Below are positions 43,422 through 52,919 of a stretch of DNA of 64,000 bases, piece by piece. The position numbers were made by a program, and so were the translations under genes. A model generated the notes under the pieces. That model made no database searches and was not told the DNA's origin. It was given only the letters and a program-made list of their open reading frames with translations. This DNA comes from Oceanobacillus salinisoli (GTDB lineage Bacteria > Bacillota > Bacilli > Bacillales > Amphibacillaceae): contig NZ_WOFB01000028.1 in NCBI RefSeq assembly GCF_009733865.1, forward strand, positions 1 through 64,000. The letters are read 5' to 3'. How positions within the stretch are numbered: the stretch's first letter is position 1; every line of letters begins with the position of its first letter.

Positions 43422-44318
43422 TTGATAAACAACACAGGTCTTGTATTAGAAGGCGGAGGTATGAGAAGCGCTTATACTGCAGGGGTTCTGGATTTCTTTC
43501 TGGACAAAGGCATTGATTTTCCTGTAGTTGCTACTGCTTCCTCAGGTGCGCTAATTGGAAGTTCCTATATTGCGAAACAGCGGAATCGAAACTATCGAAT
43601 TCTAAAGGAATTAGGTAATAATCCAGAGTCTGTATCAATCATGAACTGGATTCGAAAGAGAGAAATATTTAATATGGATTATATTTTTGATAAAATACCG
43701 CGGGAAATTGTACCATTAGACTTTGGGGCCTTTTCCAAATCTCCTTCCCAATTTATAGTTGGAACAACAGATATTGATACAGGAAGTCCGGTTTATTATC
43801 ATAGATTTGATACGTTAGAAGAATTATTGACTATTACTCGTGCTTCCTGTTCTCTACCGGTACTGGCACCAAGCATTATCCACGATAAAAAAGAACTGAT
43901 GGACGGTGGTGTATCCAACCCCCTACCTATACTGCCATTAATTCAACACGGCCTGAATAAACAAGTCGTTGTTCTAACAAGAAACAGAGGATACATGAAG
44001 AAAGCTACGAAGCTAAATTGGTTTTTTAAGCATTTTTTTAAAGAGAAGCCAGAACTTAGAAGATTATTACGTGATCGACATATCCTTTACAATAAAACGA
44101 TGGAATTGCTTTATGAAAAGGAAAGAAAAAATGAGGTCTTTCTAATCCAGCCCGAGGAACCATTAATCGCAACAAGAATTGAAAATAATAAAGAAAAACT
44201 GGAAAAACTATATAGCCAAGGGTATCAGGAAGCAGAGGTAAAACACCCTGAACTCGAACGTTTTATTCAGTCCACCAATAATACTTCTCCTTACGCGACA
44301 GGTAATATTCCTTCGTAG
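43422..44318 (+). CDS. Patatin-like phospholipase
   Basis: 298 residues with the patatin fold: glycine-rich oxyanion motif EGGGMRSAYTAG (10-21), nucleophile Ser40 in TASSGA (the first glycine of GxSxG is replaced) and the catalytic Asp161 in MDGGVSNPLP. Serine/Asp dyad acyl hydrolases of this group (YqhO/RssA-like) act on phospholipids or acyl esters. The start is TTG at 43422, nine bases after AAGGGAAG. About 70 bases before a luciferase-like gene on the same strand. Confidence 0.85.
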   Translation: MINNTGLVLEGGGMRSAYTAGVLDFFLDKGIDFPVVATASSGALIGSSYIAKQRNRNYRILKELGNNPESVSIMNWIRKREIFNMDYIFDKIPREIVPLDFGAFSKSPSQFIVGTTDIDTGSPVYYHRFDTLEELLTITRASCSLPVLAPSIIHDKKELMDGGVSNPLPILPLIQHGLNKQVVVLTRNRGYMKKATKLNWFFKHFFKEKPELRRLLRDRHILYNKTMELLYEKERKNEVFLIQPEEPLIATRIENNKEKLEKLYSQGYQEAEVKHPELERFIQSTNNTSPYATGNIPS

Positions 44319-44388
44319 AAAATAAGGTTTTAAAGTAATGAGTTTTAAAAATGGGGCTCTCACATCCGGTAAGAAATGAGGTTTCATC

Positions 44389-45381
44389 ATGATTTCTCTT
44401 AGTATTCTTGACTATTCTCCAATTGATGAAGGAGCAAATGCTCATGAGGCACTGTGGCATACAACCGAATTAGCGAAATACGCAGAGGCACTCGGCTACA
44501 AAAGGTTTTGGGTTTCCGAGCATCACTTCGTACATTCTATCGCAAACAGCAGCCCTGAAATGCTAATGATGCACTTAGCTTCATCAACTGAAAACATTCG
44601 TATTGGGTCAGGTGGGGTCATGCTTCCGCATTATAGCGCTTATAAAGTAGCAGAGAACTTTCGCATGATGGAAGCCCTCCACCCAAACCGAATAGATATC
44701 GGCATTGGGAGATCACCAAGTTTTAAAATGGTGAATCAAGCATTGAACGAGGGTAAAACAAAACGCATTTCCTATGAACAACAGGTTATCGATCTAAAGA
44801 AATATTTTACAGATAACACGAAAGACGAGCATCGTTTTCAATCCTTGCTAGCTACACCGAAAATACAGACAATACCTGAAATATGGATGCTTGGAACTGG
44901 TGAAAGAGGAGCAGCGGTTGCGGCTGTACAAGGGACAGGATATGTATTTGCTCATTTCACAAGACCTGGAGTAAAAGGGATAGAAACGGTTCAAAAGTAC
45001 CGTGAATCTTTCAAGCCTTCTTCCACCCTTTCCAAGCCTCGAACAATGGTAGCTGTTTTTGCAGTCGTGGCAGAAACGGAAGAAAAAGCGGAGGACTTAA
45101 AAAAGGCATTTGACCTCTGGCTATATTTCGTTGAGTCTGATCATCAGCCTCCATATTACCCTTCCGTCCAAACAGCTAAAAATCGTGGGTTCAGTACTGT
45201 TGAAGAAGCAAAAATAAAAGAAAACAGGAAGCGTATGATTGTCGGAACACCTGAAAAGGTAAAGGAAAAGATCCATCAAATTGCGGAAGCTTACGAAACA
45301 GATGAAATAATGATTATTCCTAATGTTACTGGGCCAGATAATCGAAAAAAAGTAATACGTCTATTAGCAAGAGGCATTTAG
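44389..45381 (+). CDS. Luciferase-like (LLM class) flavin-dependent oxidoreductase
   Basis: 330 residues starting ISLSILDYSPIDEG, followed by FWVSEHHFVHSIANSSPE and RIDIGIGRSP, the layout of YhbW/YceB-type members of the alkanal monooxygenase-like group. Probably uses reduced flavin; substrate unknown. ATG seven bases after GAGG. It is a different subfamily from the enzyme at 10001-11077. Ends at a terminator before the tandem repeat array. Confidence 0.85.
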   Translation: MISLSILDYSPIDEGANAHEALWHTTELAKYAEALGYKRFWVSEHHFVHSIANSSPEMLMMHLASSTENIRIGSGGVMLPHYSAYKVAENFRMMEALHPNRIDIGIGRSPSFKMVNQALNEGKTKRISYEQQVIDLKKYFTDNTKDEHRFQSLLATPKIQTIPEIWMLGTGERGAAVAAVQGTGYVFAHFTRPGVKGIETVQKYRESFKPSSTLSKPRTMVAVFAVVAETEEKAEDLKKAFDLWLYFVESDHQPPYYPSVQTAKNRGFSTVEEAKIKENRKRMIVGTPEKVKEKIHQIAEAYETDEIMIIPNVTGPDNRKKVIRLLARGI

Positions 45382-45402
45382 GCTCTAACGCTAACCATTT
45401 TA

Positions 45403-45437
45403 AAAAGCAGCTCTCAACATGTCCGAGCTGCTTTTGT
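45403..45437 (+). terminator. Terminator after the luciferase-like gene
   Basis: AAAAGCAGCTC (45403-45413) pairs with GAGCTGCTTTT (45425-45435). Confidence 0.8.
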
Positions 45438-45460
45438 CATTATGCTGTATCAGTATTTAT

Positions 45461-46250
45461 TCCTGTAATTCAGCTTTCATTCCTGTAATTCAGCTTTCGC
45501 TCCCGTAATTCAGCTTTCGCCCCAGTAATTCAGCTTTCATTCCCATAATTCAGCTTTCATTCCCATAATTCAGCTTTCGTTCCCGTAATTCAGTATTTGC
45601 TCCAGTAATTCAGCTTTCATTCCCATAATTCAGCTTTTGTTCCCGTAATTCAGCTTTCGCTCCCGTAATTCAGCTTTCGCCCCCGTAATTCAGCTTTCGC
45701 TCCCGTAATTCAGCTTTCGCTCCAGTAATTCAGCTTTCGCTCCCGTAATGCAGCTTTCGTTCCCGTAATTCAACTTTCGCTCCGTAATTCAGCTTTCGCC
45801 CCAGTAATTCAGCTTTCGCTCCCGTAATTCAGCTTTCGCCCCAGTAATTCAGCTTTCGCCCCAGTAATTCAGCTTTCGCTCCCGTAATTCAGCTTTCGTT
45901 CCCGTAATTCAACTTTCGCTCCGTAATTCAGCTTCGTTCCCGTAATTCAGCTTTCGTTCCCGTAATTCAACTTTCGCTCCGTAATTCAGCTTCGTTCCCG
46001 TAATTCAGCTTTCGTTCCCGTAATTCAACTTTCGCTCCGTAATTCAGCTTCGTTCCCGTAATTCAGCTTTCGTTCCCGTAATTCAACTTTCGCTCCGTAA
46101 TTCAGCTTCGTTCCCGTAATTCAGCTTTCGTTCCCGTAATTCAACTTTCGTTCCCGTAATTCAACTTTCGCTCCCGTAATTCAGTTCGTTCCCGTAATTC
46201 AGCTTTCGTTCCCGTAATTCAGCTTTCGTTCCCGTAATTCAGCTCGTTAA
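45461..46250. repeat. 20-base tandem repeat array, about 40 units
   Basis: Unit consensus TCCCGTAATTCAGCTTTCGT/C, head to tail with no unique spacers. Units are exactly 20 bases up to about 45780, then 18-20 bases. From about 45904 a three-unit block (19+19+20 = 58 bases) repeats at least four times (anchors at 45904, 45962, 46020, 46078). Sequence is very even, with changes at a few positions only, which points to recent expansion. It fills the gap between convergent genes; no open frame or promoter is evident. Confidence 0.95.
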
Positions 46251-46287
46251 TGTAATATCCTTCACCATAACAAATCCCCCAATCCTG

Positions 46288-46899
46288 TTAATAATCTAAA
46301 CGGTAAACTAAAAAGCGTTCATATGGATTTCGTTCGTAGAGATCCGGTATTTTAACCTCCAATATTAACTCAAACAGCGTCTCATTTTCCAGAAAGTAAA
46401 CATAATCATCATGGGCATAATATAAAATGAGATCGACCCCTCTTCTGTTTTTTTCCACAGAGATTAATATATTTTGAATCACTTTTCGAAAGATTTGAAT
46501 GGAAAATGGATGAAAGAAATAAAATCGATTATCATTTGCCCTAATCTCATACTCTTCCGCTAAACAGCAAAGGAATTCAATCTTGTCTGTGTTTCTTTTG
46601 AATTTCCTTACATATTGTTGTTTGTTTTCTACTGCTATTTTATGATAATCTTCATTTCTCTCAATCCCTAACACAGAAGCATGATAAAAATAATGAATGA
46701 AAAAATTCAACCTACCCAGCCCACATCCAAAATCAACAATATGATCATCTTGATTAATTGCATACTTATTAAATAACTCTTCCATTGCACTGTATGGTGT
46801 CGGTTCATATGGATGATAGTGCAAAGAGTGTTTACCGGAAAAAGGTCTGTGGTTACTTGTTTTGATGTTTAGCAGTTTGTCATAGTAGTATTCTTTCAT
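46288..46899 (-). CDS. Class I SAM-dependent methyltransferase
   Basis: 203 residues. Motif I VDFGCGLGRLNFF (about 54-66) with the acidic residue in LGIERNED fits a Rossmann-type methyltransferase. The HPFS motif in FYFFHPFSIQIF (about 127-138) replaces the usual NPPY-like motif IV. Substrate unknown. ATG follows GGAGAGG. It converges with the luciferase-like gene across the tandem array and is divergent from the panE-like gene. Confidence 0.75.
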   Translation of the reverse strand: MKEYYYDKLLNIKTSNHRPFSGKHSLHYHPYEPTPYSAMEELFNKYAINQDDHIVDFGCGLGRLNFFIHYFYHASVLGIERNEDYHKIAVENKQQYVRKFKRNTDKIEFLCCLAEEYEIRANDNRFYFFHPFSIQIFRKVIQNILISVEKNRRGVDLILYYAHDDYVYFLENETLFELILEVKIPDLYERNPYERFLVYRLDY

Positions 46900-47046
46900 C
46901 GAACCTCTCCAATTTCGTCATTTCTCTGTTGTTTTTTTATTATCATATCTCGATTTTTCAAGACTGTAAAATCAATCTTTTTTGAATTCAAACAATTAAT
47001 CATATATACTAAATGTAAAATAATTACGAAAAAAGCGGGGATAATT

Positions 47047-47970
47047 ATGAGAAAGATTCAAACTGTCTCATTAATTGGTTTGGGCGCAATAGGTGCATCT
47101 TATGGATGCAAAATCCAGGAGTTACTTGGAAACAACTTCCAAGTGATTGTTAACGAAGAACGAATGCGGCGGTATAAAAGAGATGGCTTTCAAATTAATG
47201 GCAGTAAACAGCAATTTAATTATACAACACCGGAAACGGAAACAGAACCAGCAGACCTTGTCATTATTGCAACAAAAAACGCAGAACTTCAGCAGGCAAT
47301 TGAAGACGCGAGATACCACATTGGACCAGATACGATTATTCTTTCCTTATTAAACGGGATCTCAAGTGAGGAAGATATTTATAAAGCTACAGGAAATGAA
47401 CATATTTTATATAGCATGTGTGTTGGAATTGATGCAGTTCGTGATAAACAAAATATTGATTATTCCAGTATCGGAATGATCTGTTATGGAGAAAAGGACA
47501 AGTCCGTTTCCAATGACGTTCTAGCTGTAAAGGAGTTATTTGAAGAAGCTGGGGTCCCATATGAAATTTCTGAGGATATTTGGCATACGATTTGGGCAAA
47601 ATTCATGTTTAATGTTGGTATAAATCAGACATCTGCAGTTTTAAAAGCACCGTATAAATATTTTCAGCAAATCCCATCCCTTCACAATTGGATGGAATCT
47701 GCCATGTATGAAGTCGTAGCGATATCCCAAAAGGTCGGAGTCAACCTTATGGAAAAAGATGTCCATCACTATAGGCCTATCCTACTAAAGCTTTCACCAG
47801 AAGGGAAAACTTCAATGCTTCAGGATGTAGAAGCAAATCGAAAAACAGAAGTCGAATACTTCGCAGGTAAAGTGTGTGAACTTGGTAAAGAATTTGGTAT
47901 TTCAACCCCAGTCAATGACCAATTATATAGAATGATACATATTATAGAGGAAATGGATAAGGTGGAGTAA
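47047..47970 (+). CDS. Ketopantoate reductase family (PanE/ApbA-like)
   Basis: 307 residues: N-terminal Rossmann domain with IGLGAIGASYG (10-20), the central LLNGIS segment, and a C-terminal helical domain with KFMFNVGINQTSAVL and the conserved SMLQDVEANRKTEVE block. PanE reduces 2-dehydropantoate to pantoate with NADPH for CoA synthesis, but many paralogues act on other keto acids. The context gives no pan genes, so the name is left general. ATG follows AAGCGGGGATAATT. Confidence 0.85.
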   Translation: MRKIQTVSLIGLGAIGASYGCKIQELLGNNFQVIVNEERMRRYKRDGFQINGSKQQFNYTTPETETEPADLVIIATKNAELQQAIEDARYHIGPDTIILSLLNGISSEEDIYKATGNEHILYSMCVGIDAVRDKQNIDYSSIGMICYGEKDKSVSNDVLAVKELFEEAGVPYEISEDIWHTIWAKFMFNVGINQTSAVLKAPYKYFQQIPSLHNWMESAMYEVVAISQKVGVNLMEKDVHHYRPILLKLSPEGKTSMLQDVEANRKTEVEYFAGKVCELGKEFGISTPVNDQLYRMIHIIEEMDKVE

Positions 47971-48233
47971 AGGTTCATCGTGAAACTTAGTCATGAGACT
48001 ATACTATAGGGAATTTCTGGTTCTTTCTTTGCGGAGGATGTCCTTCATAGCTTCTATGAAAGACTACTTACCCTTTTCATTTAGTAGTCAGTTGACTGCC
48101 CTCCGCTTCAATCAACCAGTTAGTTTCATTATGATGAACTATGCTAAAATTTTTCACCTTAATCAAATGATAGATTATTAAAAATAAAACATTCCTGCAA
48201 AAGCAACAATCTTTTAGAAAACAGTCTCCTTTG

Positions 48234-48641
48234 TTATCCTTCGATGATTTTCACATAAAAGGTTCTTCTTCTTGGACCATCAAATTCACAGAAATAAACA
48301 CTTTGCCACGTACCAAAAATAAAATGCCCATCAGAAATAATCAGGGTTTCACTTGCTCCCACAACAGACGACTTCATATGTCCATCTGAATTTCCTTCCA
48401 TATGGATATATTCGGGCTTATTCGGAAAGGTTTCATTCATCCCAAATTTCAGGTCTGTCTTCACATCAGGATCAGCATTTTCATTAATGGTAATTGCTGC
48501 AGTCGTATGCGGACAATAAACAACCATGATTCCATCCTTAACCCCGCTTTTCTGCAATGCTTCTTCCAAATAATGATCAATATTTAGAAACGACTGCTTT
48601 TCTTGAGTTGAAATTTGAAAAGTATATAAGTTTTTACTCAC
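48234..48641 (-). CDS. UPF0047/YjbQ family protein (YugU-like)
   Basis: 135 residues with the family motifs CPHTTAAITINENADPDV, HMEGNSDGHMKSS and GTWQSVYFCEFDGPRRR. E. coli YjbQ has weak thiamin phosphate synthase activity; the true role is unknown. The start is taken at GTG 48641, eight bases after AAGGAG; a GTG three codons upstream overlaps that site. Monocistronic. Confidence 0.8.
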   Translation of the reverse strand: MSKNLYTFQISTQEKQSFLNIDHYLEEALQKSGVKDGIMVVYCPHTTAAITINENADPDVKTDLKFGMNETFPNKPEYIHMEGNSDGHMKSSVVGASETLIISDGHFIFGTWQSVYFCEFDGPRRRTFYVKIIEG

Positions 48642-48934
48642 TATTATCACTCCTTGGATTCGATTAAACTATACATATTATAACCATGTTACCATTCGAA
48701 ACACGAATAAGTAAAAAGTGGAAGGTTATGGAGGTTTTCGATTTCACTGATTTTTTTTAATCTTAAACATGTAAAGTTATAGAATTGATTTGGTTATTAG
48801 TTGGACTAATTTTGACACATTCATCCTTTTCATTCTTATTCACCTCAAAAATCCTCTAAATTTGTCATTAAACAGGTATTTTATTCCAATAATAGTTAAA
48901 AATAATTTTAACTATTTAAAATGAGGTGAAGACA

Positions 48935-49351
48935 ATGTTGAAGTTACATACAGAACTGGAAGGAAAACAGGCTTACTTTGGAGAAGTACATAGTAAGCTG
49001 AGAGAACTCGGATTTAGCTTATGTGGTAGCTGGGAGTATGACGCTGGTTTTTTAGATGGAATTTTATGGAGAGAAAATGGGGAATCGATTTATTTGAGAA
49101 TTCCCATACACGTGTTAGATGGTGAGCTTGACCGGCCAGACGCCTTTATCGAATTCAGAACTCCATTTGTTATTAAACATGTTGTCAATATTGGACTGGA
49201 CAAAGATGAAAACTCCCTGCTTTCTGCCACCGGGTTTAATCAATTTCAAAAACCTATTGACCAGGACGGACATATTGATGATAAGAACTATTGGGAAAAA
49301 ACAGGAGAAGAAGTGATTAACCGTATCATAAATCAGATTACCGCATCTTAA
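48935..49351 (+). CDS. YugN-like family protein
   Basis: 139 residues matching the YugN-like family in general pattern: LEGKQAYFGEVHSKLRELGF, GSWEYDAGFLDG, YLRIPIHVLDGELD, TPFVIKH and FNQFQKPIDQDG. Function unknown. ATG at 48935 follows GAGGTG; a GTG at 48926 is part of that site. It is divergent from the yugU-like gene, two families that are also both in the yug region of B. subtilis. Confidence 0.75.
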   Translation: MLKLHTELEGKQAYFGEVHSKLRELGFSLCGSWEYDAGFLDGILWRENGESIYLRIPIHVLDGELDRPDAFIEFRTPFVIKHVVNIGLDKDENSLLSATGFNQFQKPIDQDGHIDDKNYWEKTGEEVINRIINQITAS

Positions 49352-49387
49352 AAAAGAAATCCTTGATTTCATGGACCTTTAATAAAT

Positions 49388-49418
49388 AGGGGCTTACAGT
49401 CAGTTAATCACATGTTAA
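49388..49418 (+). repeat. Dispersed repeat family C, copy 3
   Basis: GGGGCTTACAGTCAGTTAAT then CACATGTTAAG, related to the copies at 9944, 30685 and 50175. Confidence 0.55.
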
Positions 49419-49543
49419 GTTACATTTTTATGGGAATGTTTCGTTAAACCAATCGTAAATATCTAATAATGAATATACTTTATTAAAGAGAATGACAATG
49501 TCTTGGAAGTACTACCTCATCACATTTCAAAAGGAAGGGAACC

Positions 49544-50080
49544 ATGTCAAAATTAAAGGTGTTCAATTATTCGTTCCAAAACCTCAGTCAAAAAAACATG
49601 TCTTTTGAACAAGTTTTTCAAAACATTATCCAGTTTATGGAAAATGACCGAAATGGGAATTACCGTTTAATGTTTGGAACCGATTCACAAGTTCACGGCT
49701 ATTACACGAAATTCATCACCGGAATTGTCATACAGCGTGAAAGTAAAGGGGCGTGGGCTTGTATTCGGAAAATGATTGTACCTCGAAAAATGACAAACCT
49801 TCATGAACGTATATCCTATGAAACCACGCTAACCGAAGAAATTGTATCTATGTTCACCGAGGAGCGTAAGGAGCAATTGATTGATATCATTTTACCCAAT
49901 ATATATAAAGGCGCCTCCTTTACCGTCGAAGGCCATATTGATATTGGGTCAGGAAATCGGAATAAAACGAGAATTTTTGTAAATGAGATGGTTTCTCGAA
50001 TGGAATCCATTGGAGTAGAGCCAAAAATTAAACCAGAATCATTTGTGGCAAGTTCCTACGCTAACCGTTACACCAAATAA
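49544..50080 (+). CDS. ykuK: YkuK-family (DUF458) RNase H-like protein
   Basis: 178 residues with the YkuK pattern YRLMFGTDSQVH (with two acidic/His residues of an RNase H-like fold), ITGIVIQR, KMIVPRK, ERISYET and the C-terminal KPESFVASSYANRYTK. The family is predicted to be ribonuclease H-like; no activity is known to me. ATG follows AAAGGAAGGGAACC. Confidence 0.75.
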   Translation: MSKLKVFNYSFQNLSQKNMSFEQVFQNIIQFMENDRNGNYRLMFGTDSQVHGYYTKFITGIVIQRESKGAWACIRKMIVPRKMTNLHERISYETTLTEEIVSMFTEERKEQLIDIILPNIYKGASFTVEGHIDIGSGNRNKTRIFVNEMVSRMESIGVEPKIKPESFVASSYANRYTK

Positions 50081-50174
50081 AGTGAATCATATGCGGGGCT
50101 CTTTCATGCCCTACTAGCTGTTGCAGTATCAAAGGTTTTCTTGCTTCGGTACTACAATCACCATGCTTTTAAGT

Positions 50175-50208
50175 CGAGAGCTTTCTGCCAGTTAACCACA
50201 TGATTTAT
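50175..50208 (+). repeat. Dispersed repeat family C, copy 4
   Basis: GAGAGCTTTCTGCCAGTTAA then CCACATGATTTA, the most diverged copy of the family. Confidence 0.45.
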
Positions 50209-50322
50209 TTCTGACCGTATTTCCCTCCCAATACGGTCTTCCTTATGTTGCCTCAATCTCTTCTCTAAGATATACTTTAAGCAACTTCTTTATTTAAATA
50301 CTATTAGAAAGAGGGCCTTTGG

Positions 50323-50676
50323 ATGTATCATATTGTTGAGGAAAAAATCAAAGAGTCCGTAGAAAACGGGGAATTTGATGATCTTATCGGAAAAGGTAAA
50401 CCACTTAACCTAAAAGAAGACTTACAAGGTTTGTCTCCGGAAATTAGAAGAGCCTATAAAATTCTCAAAAATGCAGGGTATATTCCCGAGCAACAAGATA
50501 TAAAAAAAGATAAGCTTACCTTCCGTGATTTATATACTTATGCGGCAGGTAAAAAGTATGAACAACCTTATCGTCAGCAAAATGATTTTGAATCCCTTAT
50601 AAAGGAAAGGAATTTAAAGAAAACCCCCTCTTATCGTCAGTATGCGAAAAAAATATATCAAAAATTATTTTTTTAG
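50323..50676 (+). CDS. DUF1992 (DnaJ homologue subfamily C28-like) protein
   Basis: 117 residues with the DUF1992 core IKESVENGEFDDLIGKGKPL and ILKNAGYIPE. Members lack a J-domain in bacteria and are of unknown role. Basic C-terminus. ATG follows AGAGGGCC. Separated by about 90 bases from the next gene on the same strand. Confidence 0.8.
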   Translation: MYHIVEEKIKESVENGEFDDLIGKGKPLNLKEDLQGLSPEIRRAYKILKNAGYIPEQQDIKKDKLTFRDLYTYAAGKKYEQPYRQQNDFESLIKERNLKKTPSYRQYAKKIYQKLFF

Positions 50677-50768
50677 AAAGAGCATATTACTCATTTGGCA
50701 ACTTCCAGCACTCGTAATATAATGAGACTTGGTAGATTAATATGTTCAGGTTGGAAAGGAGCCTTTAT

Positions 50769-51824
50769 TTGTCTAAGATTTTCACCACTAAACGAATTAT
50801 CATTGCAGTTGTTCTTATATTAATAGCCGCTATTCTTTACTTCTATTCTTCGGCTTTCATGCCTTTTATATTAGCCATTATTACTGCTTTTATTTTAGAA
50901 CCTTTAGTCAGGTTCATACAAAAACATTTAAAATTTAAAAGCAGATTACCAGCCGTGGTGATTTCATTTGTACTGTTTGTCTTGAGCATTTCCTTCATCT
51001 TCTATGTTGCCATTACAAGAGTCGTGAATGAAACCATCCGATTTGCGGAAAGGCTGCCATATTATATCATTGAAATAAACTTCTATATGGAAAATTTAAT
51101 TGAGGATATAAATAAAACGGCAGCTGGTTTGCCTCCAATTTTCATTAATGAAATGGAAGGGCAAATCTCCGCTTTATTGGAATGGGCAACCAATTTAGCC
51201 CAGGGATTGATACCTGTTTTAGCCGGATGGGTGCAGGGAATACCTAATTTGGTTGTTGTTATTATTATCTATTTAATCGCTTTATTTTTAATCAGTATGG
51301 ATCTTCCTAAATATAAGGAAGGATTTTATGCCAGATTTGAAGCAAAGAACGGAGAAAAAGTTCGTTACATGCTGCAGCGATCCACTAAATTTTTTACTGG
51401 CTTTATTAAAGCGCAGTTTCTGGTAAGTATCATTATATTCGCTGTTTCCTATACAGGTCTATTGCTTATTTCTCCAAGTAATGCACTAATTATGGCGCTC
51501 ATCATTTGGCTTATCGACTTCATCCCTATTATAGGATCCATCATCATCCTAGCACCATGGGGATTATTTGGTTTATTAACTGGGGATACAAGTACCGGAA
51601 TCCAGCTACTTGTTTTAGCCGCTGTACTGTTGATTATTCGTAGAACCGTCGAACCGAAAATAATGGGCGACCAAATTGGACTGCCTGCTCTTCCAACACT
51701 GATTGGATTATGGCTTGGATTATACTTCTTTGGAATTATCGGATTAATCGTTGGCCCTTTGTCTATTATTGCTATATTATCAGCCAAAGAAGCTGGAATT
51801 ATTAAGCTGGATTTTAAAATATAA
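50769..51824 (+). CDS. AI-2E family transporter (YtvI/PerM-like)
   Basis: 351 residues, about eight transmembrane helices, with the family C-terminal motif DFIPIIGSIIILAPWGLFGL and EPKIMGDQIGLPALPTLIGL. Members include AI-2 exporter TqsA, Na+/H+ antiporters and the sporulation protein YtvI; the substrate cannot be assigned. The start is TTG at 50769, seven bases after AAAGGAG; an in-frame ATG at 50742 has no site. Confidence 0.85.
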   Translation: MSKIFTTKRIIIAVVLILIAAILYFYSSAFMPFILAIITAFILEPLVRFIQKHLKFKSRLPAVVISFVLFVLSISFIFYVAITRVVNETIRFAERLPYYIIEINFYMENLIEDINKTAAGLPPIFINEMEGQISALLEWATNLAQGLIPVLAGWVQGIPNLVVVIIIYLIALFLISMDLPKYKEGFYARFEAKNGEKVRYMLQRSTKFFTGFIKAQFLVSIIIFAVSYTGLLLISPSNALIMALIIWLIDFIPIIGSIIILAPWGLFGLLTGDTSTGIQLLVLAAVLLIIRRTVEPKIMGDQIGLPALPTLIGLWLGLYFFGIIGLIVGPLSIIAILSAKEAGIIKLDFKI

Positions 51825-51826
51825 TA

Positions 51827-51863
51827 AAATAAACCATCATTTTATCTGATGGTTTATTTTTTT
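51827..51863 (+). terminator. Terminator after the AI-2E gene
   Basis: AAATAAACCATCA (51827-51839) pairs with TGATGGTTTATTT (51847-51859), then a T-run. Confidence 0.9.
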
Positions 51864-51922
51864 CTTAGCTGTTTACATATTAAGTAGTTCATTCTGCGCA
51901 CACTAATGATTGAGGTGATAAT

Positions 51923-52126
51923 ATGGTACAGCATCCAAACAATGGTGATTTACCAAAAGAAGAAGCCAGAGAAAGAATCAGTATTCAAACGGGTGAAAAC
52001 GCAAACCACCCATTGGATACGGATAACCGGGTATCTGGTGATTCCGTAGATGAGCACCGAAAACAAGAATCAGCAAATGCTTATATTGCTGAAAAAGAGA
52101 TTAAACAAACCTTTCTCAATTCATAA
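51923..52126 (+). CDS. Small hydrophilic hypothetical protein
   Basis: 67 residues, highly charged and rich in Asn, Glu, Asp and Gln, with no hydrophobic segment. The ATG follows a good GAGGTG at proper distance, and a terminator follows at 52190-52230, which support a real gene. The family is not recognised; a small stress- or spore-associated protein is possible but unproven. Confidence 0.65.
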   Translation: MVQHPNNGDLPKEEARERISIQTGENANHPLDTDNRVSGDSVDEHRKQESANAYIAEKEIKQTFLNS

Positions 52127-52189
52127 ATTCACCTCAGAACGGTGACAGCCTTTGAGTGAAGTTTAACCACTACTTTATGATAAAGGCAG

Positions 52190-52230
52190 AGAATCCATTT
52201 TGAAAATTAGATCAAAATGGATTCTTTTTT
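52190..52230 (+). terminator. Terminator after the small protein gene
   Basis: AGAATCCATTTTGA (52190-52203) pairs with TCAAAATGGATTCT (52212-52225), then TTTTT. Confidence 0.85.
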
Positions 52231-52356
52231 AGGGAGTAATTTTGTCTTTTTTACTAATTTATTTGGCATTTTACCTAAGGTGTTTATCCACAAGGGGCTC
52301 AAAAATATATGAACAAACTTCTATGAAAGCAGAAAATGAAACTCGGAACAAAGAGG

Positions 52357-52776
52357 TTATATCCAATATTCCTTAACACCTGCTCTTTGATAGCGATTAA
52401 ACTTAATCATCCTGTCTATTTTAGCCGTAGACTTTGAAAGTATTTCAACTATTAAGTCCGGTGCACCCACAATACGACTTTTGTGTATCTTAGATTGATT
52501 AACACAATCACTAAATCCGGTTTAACCCATTCTTCCACTTCAGAAAGATCTTCTTCTTCAGAAAGACAAACATCAATTTCAGCAAAGAACTCTACATGAT
52601 TTATTTCTCATATATATTGAACTCTGTTGATAACTCCATTGCGATAGATTGATGTTTCACATTTGGTGATGGGACATATTATATATTCGACCATCAATAA
52701 CCTCATATTGAATATCTTCATCTAATTTTAAGTAATCTGCATACGTTAGAGTATTGTTATCATGTGGAGGTGCCAT
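52357..52776 (-). pseudogene. Frameshifted Uma2-family (DUF820) gene
   Basis: Starts MAPPHDNNTLTYADYLKLDE with a good AAGGGGTGATT site and continues IQYEVIDGRIYNM. A one-base deletion breaks the SPSP motif, and further shifts occur near RNKSCRVFAEID and at NQSKIHKSRIVG. Pieces in three frames still read as a Uma2 protein (GAPDLIVEILSKSTAKIDRM, RYQRAGVKEYWI), ending early at the EYWI point. Thus a decayed nuclease-fold gene, homologous to the remnant at 18760-19038. Confidence 0.85.
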
Positions 52777-52919
52777 TTTAATCACCCCTTATTTGTTCTT
52801 ACATTCAAAATTCATTATATACGATTTAATTGTTTTTATGTCGTCTTGCTTTCTAAATCCATTATACAACTTATTTTTTACACTATGCAGCTTTGATGAG
52901 CAAGTTGCTCTCAAACATA

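Noticed and set aside
45461-46250. CRISPR array
   Set aside because: The direct repeats are contiguous with no unique spacers, and no cas genes are present; it is a simple tandem array.
48030-48125. Fifth family C repeat copy
   Set aside because: Pieces such as GTCAGTTGACTG and CCAGTTAGTTTC are suggestive, but similarity is too weak; a GCGGAGG/CCTCCGC pair is the only clear structure.
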